From: Candidatus Levybacteria bacterium RIFCSPHIGHO2_02_FULL_40_18
GTDB lineage: Bacteria > Patescibacteriota > Microgenomatia > Levybacterales > GWA1-39-11
Direction: 5' to 3'
DNA: 42,911 nucleotides
Assembly: GCA_001782235.1 (NCBI GenBank)
Contig: MFOC01000002.1
Span: forward strand, 1-42,911
Part shown: positions 7,826-14,924 of the stretch, one piece after another
How the letters are laid out: each line of letters starts with the position of its first letter
Position numbering within the stretch: position 1 is the stretch's first letter
Translations under genes and position numbers: made by a program
Notes under the pieces: generated by a model
The model's database searches: none
What the model was told of the DNA's origin: nothing
The model's input: the letters and a program-made list of their open reading frames with translations, nothing else

Positions 7826-8731
7826 ATGGCAACCACCATCTATAGCCAAATTTCTTCAAACAAAATTAAAACTTGGATTATAATGATTCTTTTCGTCCTG
7901 TTTTTCTTCATGGCTTCTTACATTTTAGGCAGGGCTCTTGGTTACGGCCTATCATTCGCCGGAATAATGCTCATAATTTCGGGCTTAATTTCATTTATGT
8001 CATATTACAATTCGGATAAAATCGTTCTCTCGATGTCGGGTGCAAAACCCGCCGATAAAAAGAATTTCCGAGAACTTTATACGACTGTCGAAAATCTTTC
8101 AATTGCCTCGGGGCTCCCTATGCCAAGGGTTTATGTGATAGATGATTCTTCTCCAAACGCGTTTGCTACCGGACGTAATCCAAAACATGCCGCCATTGCT
8201 GCAACAACAGGACTACTCAAGAAATTAAAAGACGCTGAACTTGAGGGTGTAATAGCGCATGAACTCTCGCATGTTAAAAACTACGATACAAGGCTTATGG
8301 GCGTAGTAGCAATACTTGTTGGGTCAATTGCGATCTTAGCCGACGTATTTATGAGATCTCTGTGGCTCGGAGGGAGAAATCGTGACAATCGATCAGGCGG
8401 ACAAATTTTTCTTATTATCGGGATTATAGCTGCAATAGTTGCTCCCATTGCTGCAATATTGATTCAGCTTGCGGTATCCCGAAGACGTGAATATCTAGCG
8501 GACGCAGATGGGGCATTACTAACTCGTTATCCTGACGGACTTGCGGATGCACTTGGGAAAATCGCAGCGGATAGAACTCCACTGAAACACGCCCACACCG
8601 GCACCGCACATTTATATATCGAGAGTCCCTATAAATCAGATACTAAAGTAGCTCACGGAAACTGGTTTGTTAATCTTTTTTCAACCCACCCACCGGTCGA
8701 CGACCGCATCCGAATCCTGAGAGCTATGTAA
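7826..8731 (+). CDS. htpX: HtpX-like membrane zinc metalloprotease
   Basis: M48 family protease that degrades damaged membrane proteins. There are two N-terminal membrane helices (about 15-35 and 40-60), then the protease domain with HELSH at 145-149 (two zinc His and the catalytic Glu), two further hydrophobic segments (about 157-175 and 195-217) and the downstream RREYLADADG carrying the third zinc ligand Glu. A C-terminal STHPP motif matches the family. The length of 301 is typical. The gene follows lemA by 27 bp but has its own TATAAT box. Confidence 0.95.
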   Translation: MATTIYSQISSNKIKTWIIMILFVLFFFMASYILGRALGYGLSFAGIMLIISGLISFMSYYNSDKIVLSMSGAKPADKKNFRELYTTVENLSIASGLPMPRVYVIDDSSPNAFATGRNPKHAAIAATTGLLKKLKDAELEGVIAHELSHVKNYDTRLMGVVAILVGSIAILADVFMRSLWLGGRNRDNRSGGQIFLIIGIIAAIVAPIAAILIQLAVSRRREYLADADGALLTRYPDGLADALGKIAADRTPLKHAHTGTAHLYIESPYKSDTKVAHGNWFVNLFSTHPPVDDRIRILRAM

Positions 8732-8738
8732 TATGCTT

Positions 8739-8796
8739 GTCGTCCTGAACTTGCTTCAGGACCTCCATTGAGATTCTGAAATAAATTCAGAATGAC
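8739..8796. repeat. Interspersed palindromic element (gtcNtcctgaac family), intergenic copy
   Basis: Two hairpins in a row: 8743-8761 (stem TCCTGAA/TTCAGGA) and 8773-8793 (stem ATTCTGAA/TTCAGAAT), with outer ends gtc and gac also complementary. It fills the htpX-murT spacer and supplies the upstream part of the murT promoter. A related copy lies inside the ligase gene at 25801-25856. Confidence 0.75.
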
Positions 8797-8798
8797 GC

Positions 8799-8804
8799 TA
8801 TAAT
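8799..8804 (+). promoter_or_regulatory. -10 box of murT
   Basis: A perfect TATAAT directly abuts an ATG at 8805 and lies 9 bp before a second in-frame ATG at 8814. Transcription starting about 7-9 bp after the box would favour the ATG at 8814. Confidence 0.55.
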
Positions 8805-8813
8805 ATGTCCTAC

Positions 8814-10211
8814 ATGAATATTTTTCTTATCCTCCTTGGTAAGGTCGTTTTCTTTCTATCCCGAACATTAAGTCTAGGTTCGGGGTCTACGTGGCCGGGG
8901 CACATAGTAATGGAGATAAAGCCGAAATTTGTTCGGCAAATTTTGAAAAGTAATCCGAATCTTAAGGTTGTTTTGGTCGCGGGAACCAATGGAAAAACTA
9001 CTATGTCTTTGATGCTTCAGAAAATTCTTGAGCAGGGTGGAATTCGCGTGTTTCGAAATGAGGCTGGCGCTAATCTTTTGAATGGAATAGCCTCAAGTAT
9101 AATAAGAAATACAAATTTAACCGGACGGTTAAGTTTTGATGTGGCAATTTTTGAGGTTGATGAAAGAAACGTTGCGCTCGCATTACAAGAAATGTCAGTT
9201 GTCAGTGGTCAGCCCGCCCCGCTTCGCGGAGCGAGGCCGGGGTTGTCAGTTGTATTACTTAATATTTTCCGCGACCAACTTGACCGCTATGGAGAAGTTA
9301 ATAAAGTTCTTTCCGATTGGGAAGAAGCTTTGTCGAGCGTTGATTCGAATACGCTATTGTTCACGAATGGGGATGATCCTGCTCTATCATTATTAACTCA
9401 AAACACAAAACTAAAAACTTATTACTTTGGGATCGATGAAAAACTCATGATCAAAGATTCAACTGGACATGACGTAGATTTTATTTATTGCCCCAATTGC
9501 CAAACAAAACTTGACTATAGAAAAGTATCTTACTCACACATGGGAAAATTTAAATGCCCAAGCTGCGGTTTCACAAACCCTAAAACCGAAACCTTTTCTA
9601 CTCTACCCTCTCCTCTTTTGGGAAATTACAATATTTACAACATCAATGCGGCTGCACTTGCCGGAGACAAGGGATTCGGCATCTCGGAGGACAAAATTCG
9701 AACGGCGTTGACAGATTTCAAACCTGCGTTCGGCCGCCAGGAGGAAATTACCTACAAGGGCAGAAAAATTTTGATGCTGCTTTCAAAAAACCCCGCCGGA
9801 TTTAATCAGTCTATCGACGCAATCGTAAACTTCCACCCTCGAGGTGGAAAGGATCATACACCTCGGGGGTGTACGATATTGTTGGTTTTAAATGATCGGA
9901 TTCCAGACGGACGGGATGTTTCATGGATCTGGGACGTGGACTTTGAGAATTTGCCAAAAGATTCGAAGATATTTATTTCCGGCGACCGCGCCTACGACAT
10001 GGCACTCCGAATAAAGTACCTTGATTCAACTCAAAACTCCAAACTCAAAACTCAAAACTTCAACTCAAATGTTCAAATCTTCGAAAATTTAAAAGATGCA
10101 ATTGAAATTGCGACGCGCGAAACTTCGACAAACGAAACGCTTTTTATACTACCCACCTATTCTGCCATGCTAGAAGCTCGTAAAATCCTAACAGGAAGGA
10201 GCATTCTGTGA
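8814..10211 (+). CDS. murT: Lipid II isoglutaminyl synthase, MurT subunit
   Basis: Mur-ligase-like subunit that, with GatD, amidates the D-Glu of lipid II. It shows the ATP loop GTNGKTT, the FEVDER segment, NIFRDQLDRYGE, a four-cysteine zinc ribbon (YCPNCQTK...FKCPSCGF), NPAGFNQSI and the C-terminal LNDRIPDGRDVSWIWDVDFE of the MurT C-terminal domain. Start 8814 is chosen from promoter position; 8805 is the alternative (468 residues). The protein carries four low-complexity inserts: two 7-bp arrays (9397-9418, 10029-10077) and two hairpin insertions (9195-9250, 9831-9873). The conserved motifs on either side are intact. It overlaps gatD by 4 bp. Confidence 0.93.
   Translation: MNIFLILLGKVVFFLSRTLSLGSGSTWPGHIVMEIKPKFVRQILKSNPNLKVVLVAGTNGKTTMSLMLQKILEQGGIRVFRNEAGANLLNGIASSIIRNTNLTGRLSFDVAIFEVDERNVALALQEMSVVSGQPAPLRGARPGLSVVLLNIFRDQLDRYGEVNKVLSDWEEALSSVDSNTLLFTNGDDPALSLLTQNTKLKTYYFGIDEKLMIKDSTGHDVDFIYCPNCQTKLDYRKVSYSHMGKFKCPSCGFTNPKTETFSTLPSPLLGNYNIYNINAAALAGDKGFGISEDKIRTALTDFKPAFGRQEEITYKGRKILMLLSKNPAGFNQSIDAIVNFHPRGGKDHTPRGCTILLVLNDRIPDGRDVSWIWDVDFENLPKDSKIFISGDRAYDMALRIKYLDSTQNSKLKTQNFNSNVQIFENLKDAIEIATRETSTNETLFILPTYSAMLEARKILTGRSIL
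9195..9250. repeat. GC-rich palindromic insertion inside murT
   Basis: Repeated gtcag/gtcagt blocks flank a GC-rich palindromic core (CCGC TTC GCGG within CCCC...GGGG). It encodes roughly SGQPAPLRGARPG just before the conserved NIFRDQLDRYGE, where other MurT proteins have only a short turn. The frame is kept. Confidence 0.65.
9397..9418. repeat. 7-bp array in murT (ctcaaaa type)
   Basis: Three degenerate units (ctcaaaa, cacaaaa, ctaaaaa) translated as part of LTQNTKLKTY, next to the zinc ribbon. Confidence 0.5.
9831..9873. repeat. Paired hairpin insertion inside murT
   Basis: Two adjacent perfect hairpins: 9831-9849 (TTCCACC/GGTGGAA, loop ctcga) and 9857-9873 (TACACC/GGTGTA, loop tcggg). 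Translated as FHPRGGKDHTPRGC between the conserved NPAGFNQSI and LNDRIPDGRD. Confidence 0.75.
10029..10077. repeat. 7-bp array in murT (actcaaa type), seven units
   Basis: Seven units in strict 7-bp steps, three of them exactly actcaaa, the rest one or a few changes away. Encodes roughly TQNSKLKTQNFNSN. Confidence 0.75.
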
Positions 10212-10981
10212 CAGAGAGCCAAAAGCCAAAAGCCAAAAGCCACGAGCTAACTATTGGCTGGCTATACCCAGATCTTATGAGTACTTATGGAGACCGGGGA
10301 AATATTATTGTGCTTCAAAAACGCGCCGAATGGCGCGGTTTCAATGCAAAAATCGAACCCATCTCCCTTAATACTTCATACTTAATACTTAATACTTGCG
10401 ACTTACTCTTCATGGGCGGTGCCCAAGATACACAGCAAGAAATTGTTAATAAAGACCTCCTTGATAAGAAGGGGGAAGTCTTGACCGAACAAATCGAAAA
10501 AGGAATTCCCGGTCTATATATCTGTGGCGCATACCAATTCTTAGGAAAGTACTATAAAACTGCTGATAATAAAAATCTCGCGGGACTTGGCGTTTTCAAA
10601 ATGATTACCGAAAACCCGGGAGAAAAATATGAAAGATTAATCGGAAACGTTATTGTTGAACCAAAAATTGAGGGACTGACACAACCTTTAATCGGTTTTG
10701 AGAATCATGGTGGGCGAACATACCTTGAATACAAAAATGAAAGACTCGGTAACGTCGTCAAAGGTTTTGGTAACAATGGGAAAGACGGAAGCGAAGGAAT
10801 AGTTTATAAAAATTCTTTCGGAACTTATCTCCACGGCCCAATCCTGCCCAAAAACCCCCAACTCGCAGATCTACTGCTGACTTTAGCGCTTGAGAAGAAA
10901 TATGGAGAAAAATTCCATCTTGAACCTCTGAACGATTCAATCGAGCAAAAAGCCCGCGAGGCAATTATTAAAAGACTCTGA
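10208..10981 (+). CDS. gatD: Lipid II isoglutaminyl synthase, glutamine amidotransferase subunit GatD
   Basis: Class I glutaminase of the CobB/CobQ type that feeds ammonia to MurT. Motifs: LYPDLMSTYGDRGN at the start of the fold, LLFMGGAQDTQQ, the nucleophile elbow YICGAYQFLG (Cys), ENHGGRTYLE, and YLHGPILPKNP with the catalytic His. The length of 257 is usual. The start is GTG, overlapping the murT stop, with GGAAGGAG 5 bp upstream. Two 7-bp arrays are translated: agccaaa units at the N-terminus (residues 4-13, 10217-10244) and ttaatac units at 10368-10398 (about residues 54-64). In the second, units that would bring a TAA into frame differ. Confidence 0.93.
   Translation: MTESQKPKAKSHELTIGWLYPDLMSTYGDRGNIIVLQKRAEWRGFNAKIEPISLNTSYLILNTCDLLFMGGAQDTQQEIVNKDLLDKKGEVLTEQIEKGIPGLYICGAYQFLGKYYKTADNKNLAGLGVFKMITENPGEKYERLIGNVIVEPKIEGLTQPLIGFENHGGRTYLEYKNERLGNVVKGFGNNGKDGSEGIVYKNSFGTYLHGPILPKNPQLADLLLTLALEKKYGEKFHLEPLNDSIEQKAREAIIKRL
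10217..10244. repeat. 7-bp array at the gatD N-terminus (agccaaa type)
   Basis: Three exact agccaaa units followed by agccacg, encoding QKPKAKS right after the start codon, where most GatD proteins have no counterpart. Confidence 0.8.
10368..10398. repeat. 7-bp array in gatD (ttaatac type)
   Basis: Units 1, 3 and 4 are exact ttaatac; unit 2 is ttcatac and unit 5 is ttgcgac. In this frame an exact unit at position 2 or 5 would place TAA in frame. Encodes LNTSYLILNTC. Confidence 0.8.
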
Positions 10982-10987
10982 TAAAAT
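10982..10987 (+). promoter_or_regulatory. -10 box of gatC
   Basis: TAAAAT ending 6 bp before the ATG at 10994; no clear -35. Confidence 0.4.
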
Positions 10988-10993
10988 ATTTCT

Positions 10994-11341
10994 ATGAAAA
11001 TTGACATTAAGCACGTGGCCCTTCGACAAGCTCAGGATAAACAAAACGGGCAAGGACAAATGAAAATAAATATTAAACATATAGCAAAATTGGCGAATTT
11101 AAAGCTCAAAGATGAAGACCTTCCGAGACTCGAAACGCAGTTGAATGAAATTGTCTCTTATGTTGAAAAGCTAAATGAGGTTAATACCAAAAATATTGAG
11201 ATCACCTCACAGGTTACGGGTCTTGAAAATGTAACCCGAGAAGATACTCCTGCTCCATCCTTAACCCAAGAAGAAGTACTATCGGGAACTCGCTCGAAAC
11301 ACAATGGTCTATTTAAAGTCGGAGCTATTCTAGAAGAATAG
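10994..11341 (+). CDS. gatC: Asp/Glu-tRNA amidotransferase subunit C, with duplicated start region
   Basis: Small subunit that stabilises GatA-GatB. The GatC core begins at the internal ATG at 11060 (IAKLANLKLKDEDLPRLETQLNEIVSYVEKL, later GLENVTREDTPAPSLTQEEVL), which has AGGA 6 bp upstream and would give 93 residues, the family size. The upstream ATG at 10994 follows a TAAAAT box by 6 bp. The 22-residue extension begins MKIDIKHVA, nearly repeating MKINIKHIA at 11060, and the DNA between contains a palindromic-repeat fragment (11018-11038). It looks like a duplication of the gene start with an inserted repeat. Either start could be used. Confidence 0.9.
   Translation: MKIDIKHVALRQAQDKQNGQGQMKINIKHIAKLANLKLKDEDLPRLETQLNEIVSYVEKLNEVNTKNIEITSQVTGLENVTREDTPAPSLTQEEVLSGTRSKHNGLFKVGAILEE
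11018..11038. repeat. Short interspersed repeat fragment in the gatC 5' region
   Basis: A cccttcgacaagctcagga stretch, a sequence I remember as a frequent dispersed repeat in bacterial genomes. It lies between two near copies of the gatC start codon region. Confidence 0.45.
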
Positions 11342-11401
11342 CCATGCGAATGCATACGAATTTAATTAGTCCGAATTTATCCGAATAATTATTCAACAGA
11401 T

Positions 11402-12853
11402 ATGAAATTAAACGAACTTACAATTAAAGAGGCTGTTGAGGGATTAAAAGGTAAAAAGTTCTCGAGTGTCGAGATTACGCAGGCGTGCTTGGATCAGATA
11501 GAAAAACATAATTCGGAAATTAACGCATTTATAGCGGTTAACGAACACGCTCTGGATGAGGCAAGGAGAGCTGACGAGATTCGTGAAAGCGATTCTAACT
11601 CTCCGCTTTTAGGTGTGCCGATTGCCCTAAAAGATATCTATATGACAAAAGGACTGAGGACTACTGCGGCTTCGAAAGTTCTGGAAAACTATATACCGCA
11701 ATATGATGCTACAGTCGTACGAAAACTTAAAGACGCGGGAGCGGTAATTCTAGGAAAGTTAAATCATGATGCGTGGGCACACGGTGCAAGCGGTGAAAAT
11801 TCAGATTTTGGACCTACGAAAAATCCCTGGAACACTGATTATGTACCGGGCGGCTCATCTAGTGGTTCTGCTGCGGCAGTTGCTCTAAATATGACAATCG
11901 CAGCATCAGGGACTGACACCGGAGGATCAATTCGTCAACCTGCGTCATTTACAAACACTGTGGGGCTTAAACCAACCTACGGGTTAGTCTCGCGATATGG
12001 AATAATTGCAATGGCATCATCTCTTGATTCAATTGGCCATTTAACAAAAACGGTTGAGGACTGCGCAATTTACCTAAACGTTACTGCAGGGAATGACCCA
12101 ATGGATGCGACAATCACAAAAAATAGAATCCCAAACTATCTTGAAGATTTAAACAAAGGTGTTGGTGGGATAAAAATCGGAATGCCGAAGGAATACCTAG
12201 GTTCGGGACTCGATCCAAGAATTAAAGAGAATATCGAAAAAGTAATTAAAAAGTTTGGGGAACTTGGTGCTGAAATGGTTGAGATTTCGCTCCCGCACAC
12301 GGAGTACGGTCTTGCCTGCTATTACATTATTCAGCCAGCAGAAGTTTCATCAAACTTAGCAAGATACGATGGAATTCGCTATGGATATGATCGATCATAC
12401 TTTGGTGATGAAGCAGTCCGAAGAATTATTCTTGGGACATTTACTCTTTCTTCCGGCTATTATGAGGCTTACTATAAAAAGGCTATGCAAGTCAGAACAT
12501 TGATTCGCCAAGACTTTGAAAAAGCATTCGAAAAAGTTGATGCGATTATTTCTCCTGTTTCCCCTACTCCTCCTTGGAAACTTGGCGAAAAGGTTGACGA
12601 TCCATTGAAAATGTATTTATCCGATGCGTACACAGTTATTGCAAATCTTGCCGGAATTCCCGGGCTTGCCGTTCCTTCGGGATTTATCCAGCACCAGACT
12701 TTTGGTGCTGGATTTATCGGCGATTTACCCCGATCTGATCGGGGTTTACCCACGGGGTTTCAAATTTTAGGGCCTCAGTTTTCAGAGAAGTTATTGTTTA
12801 GGATCGGACACGCATTCGAACAAACACAAGAAAGGAGAATCTGTGAAATATAA
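11402..12853 (+). CDS. gatA: Asp/Glu-tRNA amidotransferase subunit A
   Basis: Amidase that releases ammonia from glutamine for converting Glu-tRNA(Gln) or Asp-tRNA(Asn). The amidase signature is complete: catalytic Lys in GVPIALKDIYMTKG, the glycine-serine stretch PGGSSSGSAAAVAL and the nucleophile region SGTDTGGSIRQPASF. The length of 483 is normal. Near the C-terminus, between AVPSGF and GLPTGFQILGP, there is an insert of about 18 residues (IQHQTFGAGFIGDLPRSD) encoded by two perfect hairpins (12688-12745); other GatA proteins have about three residues there. The 3' end overlaps gatB by 11 bp. Confidence 0.96.
   Translation: MKLNELTIKEAVEGLKGKKFSSVEITQACLDQIEKHNSEINAFIAVNEHALDEARRADEIRESDSNSPLLGVPIALKDIYMTKGLRTTAASKVLENYIPQYDATVVRKLKDAGAVILGKLNHDAWAHGASGENSDFGPTKNPWNTDYVPGGSSSGSAAAVALNMTIAASGTDTGGSIRQPASFTNTVGLKPTYGLVSRYGIIAMASSLDSIGHLTKTVEDCAIYLNVTAGNDPMDATITKNRIPNYLEDLNKGVGGIKIGMPKEYLGSGLDPRIKENIEKVIKKFGELGAEMVEISLPHTEYGLACYYIIQPAEVSSNLARYDGIRYGYDRSYFGDEAVRRIILGTFTLSSGYYEAYYKKAMQVRTLIRQDFEKAFEKVDAIISPVSPTPPWKLGEKVDDPLKMYLSDAYTVIANLAGIPGLAVPSGFIQHQTFGAGFIGDLPRSDRGLPTGFQILGPQFSEKLLFRIGHAFEQTQERRICEI
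12688..12745. repeat. Paired hairpin insertion inside gatA
   Basis: Hairpin one, 12688-12711: stem CCAGCACCA/TGGTGCTGG, loop gacttt. Hairpin two, 12727-12745: ACCCCGATC/GATCGGGGT around a single t. Direct repeats gatttatc and tttaccc border them. The insert is translated in frame. Confidence 0.8.
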
Positions 12854-14219
12854 ACCCGTGATCGGCCTGGAGACACATATTGAGCTTAAGACTAAATCGA
12901 AAATGTTTTGTGCGTGTTCGGCAGATTATTCCGGCCGCGAACCGAACACGCACGTCTGCCCTGTCTGTTTAGGGCTACCCGGCACTCTTCCTATTCCTAA
13001 CAAAACAGCTATCGAATGGTGTATAAAAATTGCGTTATCGCTAAATTGCAACGTCTCAAACATTTCAAAATTCGACCGAAAGAATTACTTCTATCCAGAC
13101 CTACCAAAGGGCTACCAAATCTCCCAATACGACGAGCCGTTTGGGCTCGCAGGATGGATTCAATTGAAAGATAAGCGAATCAGGATTCGCCGCGTTCACA
13201 TGGAGGAAGACACTGCCAAATTGACACATCAATTTGGAACTCAAAACTCAAAACTCAAAACTCAAAACTTTAGCTTGATAGATTTTAATCGCTCCGGAGT
13301 TCCGTTAGTTGAAATTGTGACTGAACCGGATTTTGAAAATGCAGGAGAAGTAACGGAGTATCTTCAGAAATTGCAGCAGATTGTTCGTTATCTTGATGTT
13401 TCAAATGCAGACATGGAGAAAGGCGATATGCGCTTGGAACCAAACATTAGTTTGGCGGTTAGCGAGCAGGGGTTAGCAGTTGGTAATAAAAGCCAACAGC
13501 CAAAAGCCAAGAGCCAACTGCCACCATATAAGGTGGAGGTTAAAAATATTAATTCGTTTCGATTTGTGGCGAAAGCGATTGAGGAAGAGATTGTTCGCCA
13601 ATCGGAAATTCTTGATAAAGGAGAAACTCCTCTACAGGAAACTCGAGGTTGGGATGAAAATAAAAATACAACAGTATCCCAGCGTACAAAAGAGGAAGCT
13701 CATGATTATAGATATTTTCCGGAGCCAGACATACCACCAATCCGCTTCGCGGATTCTCAAATTTCAAATATCAAATCTCAAATCCCAGAACTACCAGACT
13801 CAAAAAGAGAAAGATTTGTTCGAGAGTACGCAATTCCTGTGTATGACGCAGAGATTCTTGTCCGGGAACGCTCGGACGCGGACTATTTCGAGCAGACAGT
13901 CAAAGACGGAAAAAAACATAATTTAACACCAAAGCAGGTAGCAAATTACATTATTAATAAGAAACCAAACATAGAAAAAACAGTTCCAGCAGAGCTCGTG
14001 GAATTGATTTTGGTAACGCAAGAAACAAAAGAACTAGACAAAGAAGAACTTGAGCACGCGATAGAACTAGTTTTAGAAGAAAACCCAAAGGCCGTTGAAG
14101 ATTACAAAAAGGGGAAAACCCAAGTTTTAGGCTTTTTAATAGGTAAAGTCCGAACTCTCTTACCGCCTAATTCCTCATCAGAAGGCATACGCGAACTCAT
14201 TGAACAAAGCCTCAAATAA
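12843..14219 (+). CDS. gatB: Asp/Glu-tRNA amidotransferase subunit B
   Basis: The tRNA-binding subunit that phosphorylates and amidates the misacylated aminoacyl-tRNA. Motifs: GLETHIEL, the zinc cysteines FCAC and CPVCLGLPG, FDRKNYFYPDLPKGYQISQYD, EEDTAKL, LIDFNRSGVPLVEIVTEPD, EVKNINSF and HDYRYFPEPDIPP. The C-terminal YqeY-like domain spans about 350-458. The start is GTG with AGGAG upstream, inside the gatA end. Three inserted low-complexity stretches are translated: residues about 133-142 (TQNSKLKTQN), 206-228 (GLAVGNKSQQPKAKS) and 300-315 (SQISNIKSQI); each comes from a 7-bp array. Conserved motifs flank every insert. Confidence 0.95.
   Translation: MKYKPVIGLETHIELKTKSKMFCACSADYSGREPNTHVCPVCLGLPGTLPIPNKTAIEWCIKIALSLNCNVSNISKFDRKNYFYPDLPKGYQISQYDEPFGLAGWIQLKDKRIRIRRVHMEEDTAKLTHQFGTQNSKLKTQNFSLIDFNRSGVPLVEIVTEPDFENAGEVTEYLQKLQQIVRYLDVSNADMEKGDMRLEPNISLAVSEQGLAVGNKSQQPKAKSQLPPYKVEVKNINSFRFVAKAIEEEIVRQSEILDKGETPLQETRGWDENKNTTVSQRTKEEAHDYRYFPEPDIPPIRFADSQISNIKSQIPELPDSKRERFVREYAIPVYDAEILVRERSDADYFEQTVKDGKKHNLTPKQVANYIINKKPNIEKTVPAELVELILVTQETKELDKEELEHAIELVLEENPKAVEDYKKGKTQVLGFLIGKVRTLLPPNSSSEGIRELIEQSLK
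13239..13269. repeat. 7-bp array in gatB (actcaaa type), four exact units
   Basis: Four exact actcaaa units and a partial one, between the conserved AKLTH and LIDFNRSG. Confidence 0.85.
13457..13525. repeat. 7-bp array in gatB (ggttagc / gccaaaa types, inverted halves)
   Basis: About ten consecutive 7-bp steps: the left half is of the ggttagc/agttggt type and the right half gccaaca, gccaaaa, gccaaga, gccaact. The halves are roughly inverted. It encodes about 23 residues just before EVKNINSF. The same unit types occur between atpA and atpG. Confidence 0.75.
13740..13786. repeat. Hairpin plus 7-bp array in gatB (tctcaaa type)
   Basis: A perfect hairpin ATCCGC TTC GCGGAT (13740-13754) runs straight into four 7-bp units of the tctcaaa/tttcaaa type. 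Encodes IRFADSQISNIKSQI. Confidence 0.7.
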
Positions 14220-14228
14220 GTGTAAAAT
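14200..14228 (+). promoter_or_regulatory. Promoter of the GGDEF gene and dnaE
   Basis: TTGAAC at 14200-14205, a 17-bp spacer and TAAAAT at 14223-14228, ending 6 bp before the ATG at 14235. Good spacing; the transcript would be leaderless. Confidence 0.6.
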
Positions 14229-14234
14229 TAATAC

Positions 14235-14921
14235 ATGTCGGAATCCGAAATCTCGGAAAATCAGGAAGATGGATCACAAAAATTATCACTCGAGGAGCTA
14301 GCACAACAAGCACTCCCATCAAATCCCGAGTTAATAATTCAATCACAAAAACTAGAAATAGAGCGACTAAGAAATCAATTATTACAGATTATAGAGGCAG
14401 CTCGCGTTGACCAACAAACCAGTTTATACAACAAAAACGCATATCTTGAAATGTTATACCCCATTCTAATGCACGCATTCAGAACAGGAAAACCTCTTGG
14501 TGTGATTGCAATGGATTTACAGGGGTTAAAAAAAATAAATGATGAAGAAGGACATGAGGCAGGAGATGAATACATCGCAATTTTCGGACAAGCAATAAAA
14601 GAGGTAATGGCTGAAAGAAAACGAGAAACGGATCTTGGGTTTCGCGTAGGAGGAGACGAGGTAATATTACTCCTTCCAGATACGGATATAGAAGGTGTAC
14701 AAAAAGCTGCGGAAGACTACAGTAAGATATTGACAGAAAAAAAAGTAAAAACAGGAATTGGCGTAGGATTAGTAAATTCTACAGGAATAGACTCCATGAT
14801 GGAAAGCTTCAGGGCAATAGATCGGGCACTATATCGTTCTAAAAAAATAGGTTATGAAACCGGAGAAAACAATGTGCAGGTAGCAAAAAGAGACAACATA
14901 TCGCGCGAAAGAGCAGCTTAA
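14235..14921 (+). CDS. GGDEF-like protein with altered signature
   Basis: Shaped like a diguanylate cyclase, which would join two GTP into cyclic di-GMP. A predicted coiled coil (about 32-58) leads into a GGDEF domain (about 59-220): DQQTSLYNKNAY, MDLQGLKKINDEEGHEAGDEYI with the metal Asp94, then GGDEV (139-143) in place of GGDEF, then the typical AIDRALYRSKKIG. GG, D and E are kept and only the final Phe is changed, so activity is possible but unproven. There is no membrane or sensor domain and no RxxD inhibitory site at the usual spot. It ends 3 bp before dnaE, so the two are probably cotranscribed. Confidence 0.85.
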   Translation: MSESEISENQEDGSQKLSLEELAQQALPSNPELIIQSQKLEIERLRNQLLQIIEAARVDQQTSLYNKNAYLEMLYPILMHAFRTGKPLGVIAMDLQGLKKINDEEGHEAGDEYIAIFGQAIKEVMAERKRETDLGFRVGGDEVILLLPDTDIEGVQKAAEDYSKILTEKKVKTGIGVGLVNSTGIDSMMESFRAIDRALYRSKKIGYETGENNVQVAKRDNISRERAA

Positions 14922-14924
14922 TGT

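Noticed and set aside
13239-13269. Short direct repeats as a CRISPR array
   Set aside because: Units are only 7 bp, there are no spacers, the arrays are translated, and no cas gene is present.
14649-14664. GGDEV motif as proof of a degenerate, inactive cyclase
   Set aside because: The GG-D-E core and metal Asp94 are kept, so activity cannot be ruled out from sequence.
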